Assembly: GCF_963676685.1 (NCBI RefSeq) | Contig: NC_092347.1 | Span: 87,918,592-87,982,591, forward strand | Source: Mytilus edulis | Taxonomy: Eukaryota > Mollusca > Bivalvia > Mytilida > Mytilidae | DNA length: 64,000 nt | Direction of reading: 5' to 3' | In this document: one piece after another, positions 11,494 to 24,800 of the stretch | Layout: every line of letters begins with the position of its first letter | Position numbering within the stretch: the stretch's first letter is position 1 | Made by a program: the position numbers and the translations under genes | The notes under the pieces: generated by a model | Databases searched by the model: none | What the model saw: the letters and a program-made list of their open reading frames with translations, nothing else | Told to the model about the DNA's origin: nothing

Positions 11494-13480
11494 GGATTCT
11501 TGATCCTACTTGTACTGCAGTTAAATTCTTGATCCTACTTGTACTGTAGTTGGATTCTTGATCCTACTTGTACTGCAGTTGGATTCTTGATCCTACTTGT
11601 ACTGCAATTGGATTCTTGATCCTACATGTACTGTAGTCGGATTCTTGATCCTACTTGTACTGCAGTTGAATTCTTGATCCTACTAGTACTGCAGTTGGAT
11701 TCTTGATCCTACTTGTACTGTAGTTGGATTCTTGATCCTACTTGTACTGTAGTTGGATTCTTGATCCTACTTGTACTGCAGCTGAATTCTTGATCCTACT
11801 TGTACTGCAATTGGATTCTTGATCCTACATGTACTGTAGTCGGATTCTTGACCCTACTTGTACTGCAGCTGAATTCTTGATCCTACTTGTACTGTAGTTG
11901 AATTCTTTGATCCTACTAGTACTGTAGTTGGATTCTTGATCCTACTAGTACTGCAGTTGGATTCTTGATCCTACTTGTACTGTAGTTGGATTCTTGATCC
12001 TACTTGTACTGTAGTTGGATTCTTGATCCTACTTGTACTGCAATTGGATTCTTGATCCTACATGTACTGTAGTCGGATTCTTGATCCTACTTGTACTGCA
12101 GCTGAATTCTTGATCCTACTTGTACTGTAGTTGAATTCTTTGATCCTACTTGTACTGTAGTTGAATTCCAGATCCTACTTGTGCTGCAGTTGAATTCTTG
12201 ATCCTACTTGTACTGCAGTTGGATTCTTGATCCTACTTGTACTGTAGTTGGATTCTTTATCCTACTTGTATAATGCAGTTGGATCTTGATCCTACTTGTA
12301 CTGCAGTTGTATTCTTGATCCTACTTGTACTGTAGTTGAATTCTTTGATCCTACTTGTACTGTAGTTGAATTCTTGATCCTACTTGTACTGCAGTTGAGT
12401 TCTTGATCCTACTTGTACTGCAGTTGAATTCCAGATCCTACTTGTACTGCAGTTGAATTCCAGATCCTACTTGTACTGCAGTTGAATTCCTGATCCTACT
12501 TGTACTGCAGTTGATTTCCTGATCCTACTTGTATAATGCAGTTGGATTCTTGATCCTACTTGTATAATGCAGTTGGATTCTTGATCCTACTTGTACTGCA
12601 GTTGTATTCTTGATCCTACTTGTACTGTAGTTGGATTCTTGATCCTACTTGTATAATGCAGTTGGATTCTTGATCCTACTTGTACATCAGTTGTATTCTT
12701 GATCCTACTTGTACTGTAGTTGGATTCTTGATCCTACTTGTACTGCAGTTGGATTCTTGATCCTACTTGTACTGCAATTGGATTCTTGATCCTACATGTA
12801 CTGTAGTCGGATTCTTGATCCTACTTGTACTGTAGTTGGATTCTTGATCCTACTTGTACTGCAGTTGAATTCCAGATCCTACTTGTACTGCAGTTGAATT
12901 CCAGATCCTACTTGTACTGCAGTTTGGATTCCTGATCCTACTTGTATAATGCAGTTGGATTCTTGATCCTACTTGTATAATGCAGTTGGATTCTTGATCC
13001 TACTTGTACTGCAGTTGAATTCTTTGATCCTACTTGTACTGTAGTTGAATTCTTGATCCTACTTGTACTGCAGTTGAATTCCAGATCCTACTTGTACTGC
13101 AGTTGAATTCTTGATCCTACTTGTACTGCAGTTGAATTCCAGATCCTACTTGTACTGCAGTTGGATTCCTGATCCTACTTGTACTGCAGTTGAATTCCTG
13201 GTCCTACTTGTATAATGCAGTTGGATTCTTGATCCTACTTGTATAATGCAGTTGGATTCTTGATCCTACTTGTACTGCAGTTGAATTCTTTGATCCTACT
13301 TGTACTGTAGTTGAATTCTTGATCCTACTTGTACTGCAGTTGAATTCCAGATCCTACTTGTACTGCAGTTGAATTCCAGATCCTACTTGTACTGCAGTTG
13401 AATTCCTGATCTTTCTTGTACTGCAGTTGGATTCTTGATCCTACTTGTAATGTAGATGGAATCTTGATCCTACTGAATTC
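11494..13480. repeat. Large 29-bp minisatellite, about 68 copies
   Basis: Unit of 29 bp made of GGATTCTTGATCCTACTTGT followed by ACTGCAGTT. Variants include GAATTCCAG, GCAATT, CATGTACTGTAGTCG and longer TATAATGCAG units. Variant combinations recur as blocks (for example GCAATT then CATGTACTGTAGTCG near 11610, 11815, 12050 and 12775), which shows segmental expansion. Flanks at both ends share TGAATTCCAATTT-like sequence. No consistent long ORF. Confidence 0.97.
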
Positions 13481-13519
13481 CAATTTTCACTGTAATGTAT
13501 TCTTAACACAAACTTCATC

Positions 13520-13988
13520 TACAGGGCTTTTACGTCTGTACAGGATATACACATGACAACTTTACTCAGATATAGTAATACTGGCATTTTACTTCTGTAG
13601 AGGATGATACACACGTTACAAAATTCCTCAGATATACTGACTTTGTACTTCTATAGACGATATACAAGAGAAAACATTCCTCAGAGATACTGGTATTTTA
13701 CTTCTGTAGAGGATAAACACGAGACAATATTCCTCAGATGTACTTGTATTTTACTTCTATAAGAGGACATACACGAGACAATATTCCTCAGAAATACTGA
13801 CATGTTATTTCTGTAGAGGATATACAAGAGACAACATTTCTCTGATAAACTGGCATTTTACTTCTGTAGAGGATATACACATGACAACATTTCTCAGATT
13901 AACTGGTATTTTACTTTTGTAGAGGATATACACGAGACAACATTCCTCAGATGTACTGGTATTTTACATCTGTAGAGGATATACGGCC
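13520..13988. repeat. Second minisatellite, about 53 bp, about nine copies
   Basis: Imperfect units containing TTTTACTTCTGTAGAGGATA, CACGAGACAACATTCCTCAG and ATATACTGG follow the 29-bp array almost directly. They are more diverged than the first array. Confidence 0.9.
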
Positions 13989-14164
13989 TAAAAATGTGTC
14001 TACAGTTTGTCGTTCAACGTTTGTTTGTACAAACACTACATTTGTTTCTACCTCGAATTTTAGTAAAATGATTGATTTTTTTTTAATTTTCTGAGAAATT
14101 GCAGATATAAACCAGATTTCCTGTGTCAATTTTATAAAAATCTGGCAAGAATGGTATATGTGAG

Positions 14165-14832
14165 AGCTTTAACAAGATGGAAAGAATGTTATGTCAAGTC
14201 TTTATAAAGATTGCAAATTTTGGTATTAAAATTGATTCACTCATTAGTTTTTACATTTATTCTTAAAACCAGTTGTTGGCATGATACAGGATATGTTATT
14301 CTCATATACTCTATGATGGTATAATAACCTAACAGGAAGGATTGTGCTTGATTTTCATATAACTGAGGTCTGGATCTTGCAGGTCAGTAACTGCTAGTAG
14401 TACTGTTAATTTATGTATCGTCATTTTGCTTAGTTTCTTTTGTTTCCTATTCTGACATCTTTTAAACCGTGTTTTATTGTGTGTGTTGCTGTGTATTTGT
14501 TTTTTTCTACATTGGCTAAAAGTATAGGGGGATGGTAAGGATCTCACAAAACATGTTTAACCAAACCACATTTTTGCACTTGTCCAAAGTCAGATTAGTC
14601 TTGCATGTTTTTTAAATTTTATTTCATTTATGTGTTTTGGAGTTTAGAATGGTGTCCATTTTACTTAACTAGTACACATTTTTATTAAGGGGCCAGTTGA
14701 GGACCACCTCCGGGTGTGGTATTTTCTCGCTGGGTTATAGATTCGTTGGTGGCCTTTAGTTGTTATCTGCTCTTTGGTCAGGTTGCAGGCTTTTTAACAT
14801 ATTCCAGATTTCAATTCTCAATTTTATTCCAA
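14165..14832 (+). mobile_element. 5'-truncated Penelope-like element, 3' end only
   Basis: Matches the 3' coding end and tail of the element at 52724-55310 in the same order: AAAGATTGCA, ATTGATTCACT, CAGTTGTTGGCATGA, TGAGGTCTGGA, AACTGCTAGTAGT, GGGGCCAG, and a terminal TTCTCAATTTTAT. Strongly diverged and without coding capacity. Confidence 0.8.
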
Positions 14833-14839
14833 GACTTGC

Positions 14840-17800
14840 ATCATCTTTACTAATTTCAATGACATTTAAGGGATTCGAATTACTGGAATTAATTTGGGCT
14901 TTTTTCTTGTTTTCAAGAAGAGTGGGAATGCTTTAACAATTTTTTTACAACTCTTTAGACTAAGGGTAATTCAGAGCTATATAGGTATAGAAGCTTGCCA
15001 GCTATTGAAAGACAATATATAGATGTGTTTTGGTGTTTAATTGGATTGTTCTCTCAATACACCCAACATCTCCTTTCATTAAATACTAAGATATTGATTA
15101 TGTAGTGGTAATCATTGTTTTAATTAATTGACTATTCAACATAATAGCCATTTTAAAAGTTCCTTCTTTAAACCAGCAAAATACAAAACACACACCATTT
15201 TATAACAATTTAATTGTTTTATATTATGAGAGAAACATACAACATAAGCACTATGACAATGCCAAAATTTTCATGAAAATAAATAAAACAAGTGTACTAA
15301 ATATATAGTGACAATACCATATAATACAATTTATTAAATATTCCAATCGTGTATTTATACACTACCTTAAAAAAATTACTGGAAAGGTCAATATCGTTTT
15401 TGTAAAAAATCAAAAGAATACAAGAGAGTATCAAATAAAACTCATTTTATTTTTTTATATTTTGAATAAAAGTATATAACTTGTTCACTTTCATGACATT
15501 ATTTAAAGATTTTATTCTGATGGGGAATAGTCTATTGATGATGTGAGATCCAACACACAATGAAAATGAAACTGCATTGCTGCCAAAGGTTTCCCCCAAT
15601 TCATATAAATTAATACAAACAAAATTTCCACAAAATTACATAACACTAAGATCACAAAAACCTATGATTTTAAGAAGAAAAGACGAAATGATATTGATTC
15701 CATGGGTGATTTTTTTAATTTCATAGGAATGGAATTCCCCCCCCCCCCCCCCCCATAAATAAATGTAGCTGATAATCTCCTTTATGACTTGTGTCATAAA
15801 AACAAATTTCATTGACTATTTCAGTATACCTGTACTTCATCCAAATGAGTTTTGTTTCGTTTTGGATAAGCAGTTTCTAAAATGAAATTTTTTAAAAAAA
15901 TTGTGTGAAATTCTGATTTGTCTTATTTGTTATTTAAAAGTCATTCATTTGGATTGGTTCTGCAATTCCAACCCAACTTTGATTATACATTTAAGGCATA
16001 TTACTTACTGAATACTTTTGTATTTGTTATAAGGGGACATTAATGTAGGTTACTTTTAAGTCAATACTGTACTCTTAATAAGCCTGATGATAGTTTAGAC
16101 CTATCAAATCTATGCACAAAAATCAGCCATTAATAAAATTGTTCACTTTAATGGAATCATGTAAATCGCCTCAATATGAAGCTTTTGTCTTGCAGTTTGC
16201 AAAATATGGCTAGCTGTTTATAAGAAATCCTTGACAAGTCAGTTGGGAACAAAAAAGGACTAGACTAACACTCTGTGATTGGTGGCCATGTTTTTAAGCT
16301 TTCAAGAAATTACAGAAAAAATGCTCAGTAATAAATTTACCATTGGTTCTATAAAGGCTATCTTGTCAAGTTTAAATATAGTTTAGATTAAGCGACTTTT
16401 TACAATGAGCTACTTTTTTTTTATTTTGCTAGTTCTATTACATTGGCTTTCAAGCAAAAAATTGTTATCAATTTGTTATTTCAATGTCAAATCTAATTTA
16501 TAAGAAAGTTTGGTGAAAAAAATTGAATTGAAGAGTTAAAATACATATACAAATTTAAGATTTAAAGAATTTAGATACCAAGCAAAATTTCTTTGAAAAT
16601 AAACACTTAACTCTTAAAGCATTTTGGCATATCTATGTGTTAAATGTAGTGAAAATTTTGTTATAAAAGGCTAAACATTATAGTTTTTCCAGTAGTGATT
16701 TAAACCACTCCTAGCCCTTTAAGCTAGTTTAGTAGAAAATTATAACCCCTGTTTAAACTGATGATTATGTTGGAAGATGATATTTGGACGATATAACCAA
16801 TAGTAACAAAACCACACATCTAAAATGGAAAGGCATACAATGAATTCAAACTGGAATATTTGTTAATTAATCATTCCTCCTAACACAAAACTAAACATAT
16901 ACACAGCACTTCATGTGCATTTTTACATATCATTCACACACAAAAAATAACAATATTTTAAAAACATTTAAGTACATTTATACGTTAAAAATCTTGTTAC
17001 ACATTCATAAATAAGAAAGACTTGAGTTGAAATAAGAGGAACCTTCGTTTTTTCTTGGTATAAAAAGGCTTGGAGTAAATTCTTCATTTTTGTTGGTATT
17101 GAAAGGCTTTATATGACTTCCATCAATGTAATTTTTATCTCACATACTTGAGTTTTACAAATTTTCTACTAATTTGAAAGAATGTAACATCATTAGAAGA
17201 CATCAGTGTTATTAGAAAATTCTCAGTTGCCTAGTTCATTTTAATGAAACATATGTCAGACATGCCTACATATAAACATACCTGTCTCACATACATTTTT
17301 TTCAATTGTTCATAGTCCAATCATAAAATTACAACACACAAAATAGTACTATTTATTTTAATTATAAAATACCTTATCGCTACAATTGCGACAATAGATC
17401 CAAGATTTTGCAACACTTAAACATCTGACATCATACAACAAACACTTTTGCTTTTTGGTGCAAAATATTTTCTCTTGAGAATACATTTTTTCAGTCTATG
17501 ATGTCCAGCAAATGAAGAAAAGAGCGATAAGGTGTTTTATACTATTGTAATCTGAGCTCTTAAAAATTTGGGTAGAACATATTTTATTACCGAAAGGTTT
17601 TAAGAGCTGGTTTTATAATTGCACCCAACAGATAAGTTTGGTTTTGACCAATGTAAAAGTTTCCCAAAACAAATCAATTTAACATGTAATATTTTTTATT
17701 AACATGCCAATGAACAACTGAAGCATACAAAATACTAATGCTCTGTTTATCAATCATACACAGGAAAAAATTAGCAATCAAATATTTCTTAACTTCAAGC

Positions 17801-18670
17801 TAAAGCAAACAACCTGAGGCTAATGACAGGATGATTACAATAGTCATTGTATGATGGTTGGTCAATAGTGAATATTCACATTTCTTGAATCATAATTAAA
17901 TAACATATGACACGTCCACTAAAGTGGCACAAGCAAAATCGTATGATCCATTTATCATTTATCTTTGATGGCCTTCACAAAAAGAAAGCAAAAATAGCAG
18001 AACTTGTAGTCAAGTGTATATTTTCACTAAAACAGTTTTAAATTCATAGCAATATTATCACCATGATCGTAAATACTTCAATGTCACAAAACCTGATTTT
18101 AGACAACAATTTCTATCCTTTCTTACAATCAAGACACACAGATATACTAAAATATTTCTACTAAGCTCCAAATATCTCAATAAAACAGTTAGCAAGTTTG
18201 TATCCTTATTAATAATTTCACTCAATCATTTTATTGAAGTAAACAGACAACCTCACCAATATAAAACAAAGTTGCTATCAGTACATTGAAGATGACAACA
18301 ATGCAAAATTCAAAAGACCATTATAAACTGTCAAAGATATCATAACTGAAAATTCAAATGATGTGAAAGTGACCTTCCTCCATGATGGAATAATCTCAAT
18401 ACAACTTGGAATAGCCCAAGACAAAACTTAGTCATTTTACCAAAAATGTTCAAAAACATAGTAAGCAGATTCAGTCAAAATAGTTATTGCTGCTTCTTAC
18501 AGATGACATAGGCCAATTTACTCTAGAAATGGATCTCTGTATTTAATATAAATAAAAGATTGATTAATCAGAGATATAAATAACCCTGATTACAAAGTTT
18601 AACTCGGCACAAGCAAAAGTTTTTTTGACAGAGCTATGAACAGCAGCTGAAGAAGTGGTACAGAAATAAG
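14840..18670. other. Non-coding region downstream of the beta-TrCP gene
   Basis: AT-rich, largely free of recognised repeats, no coding signal on either strand. A run of 18 C lies at 15737-15754. Part of it could be a long 3' UTR of the minus-strand beta-TrCP gene, whose stop is at 18897; this is an inference. Confidence 0.4.
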
Positions 18671-18805
18671 ATGATACTGGTCAAATGTCTGTCAGACAAG
18701 TACACATACAATGTATATTGCCATGATATTAACAACTGGCAGACAAGTATACATACAATGTATATTGCCATGATCCTAACAACTGGCAGACAAGTATACA
18801 TATAT
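18671..18805. repeat. Three-copy tandem repeat, about 59 bp
   Basis: Units with CAGACAAGTATACATACAAT, GTATATTGCCATGAT and AACAACTGG. The third copy is shortened. Lies just past the beta-TrCP stop codon, possibly in the 3' UTR. Confidence 0.8.
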
Positions 18806-18894
18806 TGCCATTATACTGCCATTATCATTCACTCAAGCTATTGGTCCACAATGTACACTTATTGAGCTTTCAGATCTGTTACACACTATCACAG

Positions 18895-21800
18895 CTACTT
18901 TGACACATAAGTATAGGTCCGTACAGGTGATCGAGAGGTGCCTTCTGGTGGTTCTACGTTTAAAAAGTCCCAAATTAATATTGTGTCGTCGTGTGAACTG
19001 CTCACTATTTGGAATTCATCAAACTGCAGACGAAATACTCTCCCTGAATGTTCCTGAAATAACAAAGACAGTACGTTGATATCAAATAACATGTTAAACT
19101 TTTGAATACTGATACTATTTCTTTCTGAAATGTTTCCAATGTTTTCATCTTGCTCAAGGAACAAGACTCACTCGGCTGTTTTTAAGTTAATACAGATATG
19201 TGAAAGGTTATCGGGCTATTGTAATACAATTTAAGCACCTTTAGTTGATTTGTAATAAAAGATTTAGTGCTTTTGTTTCTGATCTTTCAACAAACAAGTG
19301 CAATAGTTAGAATCAGTCAATCAAGACTTATTGTACAGTATAACAAAATAGAAACTCATTAATGTTATCAGTTCAACAGTCCTCCTGTTAATCTTTTTGA
19401 TCTGTTTTAAAATATGAACTACCATGCCTAAGTCTACAAATTGCATTATGCTTTTGTATAAATAGTATAAGACAATCTTCAGAGCTATAAGTTTTACTAA
19501 ATAACATTGAAAATAAACAAAAAATCTCCCTATTTTAGACAATGTTTATATACTTTTACTGTAGAAAATTTAACTTTCAAGCCTGTACAATAAATAGACT
19601 ATGTAACACTAAATTCCTTTAGTTGGCATATCTTACCACAAGTGTTCTGAGACAGAGAGTTCCTGCTGGAGCTCGTGGATCCAAGGCAGCTGCAAGATCC
19701 CATACTTTGATTTTTCTGCAAAATATTGTTGCATTTATAAAACATGCAATGAGTTCAAATAATCTCAGAGCTAAAATTCAAGTTAATAGTATATGCATTG
19801 CTTTTGAAATTTCATACATTAACTGAATATTAAAAATTTATGTTATTAAAATCCTTGTCATGTTTCTTCCTCAGAAATTTTCACCAATTATCCCTATCTA
19901 TGCGTTAATTCACACATCATTAAATTGTAGAATAACAGAGGGAAAGAAAAGTTTGAGATACTGTTGAAATGTCATTTAACTTATTTGAATTTTAATTAAC
20001 TGAGAATTTCCTCTATACTCTTTTCTTATTGTAATTGTCCGATGAAGATTTATAAAACTAATTTATACAAACCCATCATAGGCACCACTGACAATACGTT
20101 TATTATCAAATCTTATACATCTAACTAATTCCTCATGTCCTTCTAATACACGTAGACAAGCACCACATTCAATGTCCCACAACCTGGAAAACAATTAGTC
20201 AGCATGAAATATAAACCATGTGATTACAGTACATTTAACAATTAAACTGATTTAAAATCTGATATCCCCATACTGACAATTCATATTTGTTGACCAGAAT
20301 ATATTGTGAATCCTAGCCATGACTTTTTATACTACAAATTCTATGTTAACATATCTATTAAAGTGGTATACGAATATCTTTCTACAGCTTTAATGAGTGA
20401 AAATGAAGAATGAATGTCGTAAAATGTTTCTGACAATACCAGATATAGAATTGATCAGACAACCATCTCAATAGATACTAGGAATTATCTATGCATCAGC
20501 AGTATTTTTAATTTTCTTTTTATTATGTCATACTTAAGCTAGTGACAAACAAAAATAAATAATCTAAAATCAAAATTCACAAGGTGTTTCTTTGTTACTT
20601 TTAGCATGGTGTTGATCCCTGATTTGATCAACCCCTTTTGATTTTGCTTGTCATACAACTTCATCACAATCCCTGTTGGAAAGCTAAAGGAAGCATCAAC
20701 TTATCTTAAATTACCACTAAATGCCAATGTCAATAAATTTTAAATTTTGTACAGAACCCCTGATAAAGCAGAGTTGTGTACAAAAGGGAAACTATTGACT
20801 TTACCTGATTGTATTGTCTGAACTGCCACTGACAACAAGTCTATCTCTGTACTGTAAACAGGCAATACCTCGTTTGTGACCATTTAATGTCCTAACAAAC
20901 TCACAAGAAGATGTGCTCCATACCTAGTAATATCCATAATATAGTAAATACATTGTCAGATCAGTTTTACCTTAACTAAACTGTATCAACTCAACTGCCA
21001 ACGACTGTATAAAACATATTTTAATGCAATTGTCAATAACTGTGATGTATTTACTACACATGATAAACTCAAGTAATAACTCTTCTGTATACATTTGGTA
21101 TTTCTCATTTTTTTTCAGTAAAAAATGTTGCAATACCTCTTAGGCATGAATGAAGTTGCGATCATTACACTGATTAATTGACAGAAATAGATATCAAAGT
21201 ATGACATTGTTTTTGGTTTGTTTTCATGTCCTGTCCATGAATTGATATGCATGAATACTGAGTGTGTCAATACTCACCCAAAATTGAATTGCCAACTTCA
21301 GTAAAATTATTTTAGAACATGTAGAAGATTTCATCAACAATTAATAATATGAGGAGTATAAAACCAATTTGATTCATGTAAACAGACAACTTCAGTGCCA
21401 TGGTATACAGAATGTCAATGGTTGAATGTATCAAATTATATTTTTTTAGTAGAATTCCGGAATATACTTGTACAATCTCATAATAAACAAGTTTTCAAGG
21501 TCCTTTCTGTAATGTAGAGTTTCAGTTATTGTCATTTAAACAGTTTAAAAGATCTTGAACACCACTTTTTATTTCCCATGACAAATATCAGATGATTTAT
21601 AAAATTTCCAATTCCTCAAAAATTGCCCAATGAAGTGTGATGAAAAGATATATTTTACCCATGGTCTTCTAAATACAATATAGTATATCCTACCTTGATT
21701 GTTCTGTCCCCTGAAGCAGAGACGATATATTTCTCATCAAAATCTACAACATTTACTGCTGCCCGATGTCCTACTAACACTCTTCTCAGGTTTATTTCTG

Positions 21801-24800
21801 ACGGTGACTGCATGTCCCAAACAGCTATTGATCTGTCCTAAAACCAACAGATGGTCTAAATGTCAGTAGATGACAACTTTCCCTCAAAGAAATCACTTTA
21901 AATTTTTTTATTATTAATTATTCCTTATTTTGCAAGTTTTTTAATGGCAAAAGCTTAATTTATTATTTTTTTTTCAAACAAAAAGAGAAGGATTTTACCC
22001 CAATTTATATAAGATGTAAAAATAAAGAATTTTCATTTGAGATTTACTTCTTTAAAATCATTCAAATATAACATTTGTTAATACAAGGACACTAGATGTG
22101 TCAGTATGACTTTCTCTTCCTGCTTGTAGGCTGTAGCAAACTTCCAGTGCAAAAGAGGTAACAATACAACAAAGACAAGTTTTAGATTTCCATGCTGTCA
22201 ATACTAAACACATCCATTTAAGATGACCTACTTTTGAACATGTAACCATGATGCCATCACAGAATCTTAAATGTAATACAGCTTCACAATGATGAATAAG
22301 TGTGTTTGTCATCTCTCCAGTTCTTACATCCCATACTCTGTAAAATAAACCATGTGTAAATCAAAGTTGACAGATTAGCATTCAAGTATTCATTCACCTA
22401 ACAGATTTTTTTTTTATAAAGGTGAAAAATTGGGTTGACCATCTTTATGGTAGGGAATTGATATGTAATAATAATTTTCAATTCTGTAAAAGAAATTCTT
22501 TGATAAGACTTTTATCATTCATGTAAAATGTGTAAAAAAATTCAATTTTAAAAAAAAATGTATTTTCTCTCTCTTTCAACTTATAAATATTTTGGACACA
22601 AGTTTTTTTGCTTACTATGATCATACTTTTTAAATTTAAATTTAAATAATAATATTGTTTCCTACTATGGACAAATATGATTTTTTCTTCAAACTGTCAT
22701 TTATTCTTTCAACCATGTCAACCTTTTTCTTTCATCTTAAAGCTCACACTTGTACACACATTACATTGCTAGCACACACAATACAGAGGACATCAAAATG
22801 TAATTATATTAACATTGCAGTTGTGATGACACTTACCTGACAGTTGAACCACTAGAGCCTGATATTATTATACTATCATTGTACTGTAGGCACAAGACAG
22901 AACCAGTGTGACTCGTCAATACTTGTACACATTCTAAAGTGTTGTGATGACACTTACCTGACCGTTGAATCACTAGAGCCTGATATTATTATATTATCAT
23001 CGTACTGTAGGCACAAGACAGAACCAGTGTGACCCGTCAATACTTGTACACATTCTAACGTGTTACGATCCCATAACTGTAAAATAAGTAGATACTTTTA
23101 ATTTCTTGATTCCTTATTTAATGTTCCAATATCACAACCGAAAAAAGAAGAACATTTTACAAGGATAGTCATTTGTAGATGTTGACTTTATACAATTAAA
23201 GACATTTAATGGGGTTTATGCAAGAGTTAATTATTAAACTCCAAACTTGAATATATTTTCTAATAAGACCTAATTAGACCAAGGTAAAATAAATGGGGAA
23301 TGTGTCCATGGGACACAAATGATGCCCCTGCTTACACATCATATAAAGTTATAAAGGGATATAATTGAAGAGTGATAAAAGTGACGCTACGTACAACGGA
23401 TGGACAAGTGTAAAAATTAATGCCCCTCCGCTATGACTGGGACATAAAAACATAGGAGCCTCCTTATTATGTAGTCATATTTTGTTTCATTATATGACAT
23501 ATTTCTGGTTTGGTTATACATTTAAATAACCCTGGATTTGATGATTTCATTGATTCCACTGTCTCATTATACATGTATAACCTATTTCATAACAATATAC
23601 ATGATATATACACTACTTAATCTTTAATTAAACTAGTTTGCTGCAAATATTGTATAAATAAATGGACTGGCCTTGAGCAACAAGGAGGCAGTTGCTGATA
23701 GTGCCAGGATTTAAAATTTAACAATGCTATGTAAATAGTTCAGAGTTCAGAGTGTTAAAATATAACTCTAGATCTATTATTAAACATATTGTATTTGTCA
23801 TTTGTTTTACAATTAATGCTATCATATAATACTGATAACTTGTTTACCTTAATTGTGTTATCTCTTAATCCACTGATAATTCTGGTTTCATCATATTGTA
23901 AACAATAAACACCTTTACTTGTCTCACTCCGGCAGTGTATGCGCTTTAATGTGTGACGACCTGTCTTCCAATTTGTTTCTATTCTCTGAAAAAAGAAATA
24001 TACATGGTCTTAAAGATTGTTCCATATCAATATGACCTTTGTTTCAATTCACACATAAACTTATGCACATCTAAGAGCCTACTAGAATGAATTTAAACAA
24101 AATACTGATACAGGGGATGAACATTTTATTAAATTTTCAGTAAAATAAAATTCTAAAGATAAATTGTTAAATTTCCCCCCTTTTTTTCGAAATATTTCAT
24201 TATTGATACAATGATCAGTTAGTTCTATATGTTTTTGCAAGAGTATAAAATGGTTTATCATATATTTTCTTCTCAAGTGTTTTCAACAGAAAAAGAATGA
24301 TTTATAAACTCCAACGTGATATTCAAGGTCATACACATATATATATATCAAAACCCCACAATTCACTTTCCTTAAAAATTATCACATACATGAGAATTAA
24401 TTGTCTCAATGCTGTTTCTAATGGTGAAAAAAAATATTACTGAGTGCGACCTATAATCTTTCTCCTTGATTTTTATTTTATTATTACATTGAAATATACC
24501 CTATACCTCCATTTATCTTATAGAATAGATAATCAATTAAATTAATATAAGTGTCAGTGGAAATGAATAATTAAAAATCATTACAATGACAAAAAATTAG
24601 ATTGTAACACATTTAACCATGGAGAGAATATCACAATACAATATATCTTCATTAAAACTAATTGCACACTTGAAATATATTTTTTTGAAAAGCAAAACAG
24701 ATCATTTTTTTGTAAAGTATTGAAAGGTGATGGTCTGAAAATTTTGTGATGACAACACAATTTTAGTATTTTGCAAAAGAAACAACTGTGAGGACAAGCA

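Noticed and set aside
11494-13480. CRISPR-like array
   Set aside because: Units are contiguous with no unique spacers and the genome is eukaryotic; it is a minisatellite.
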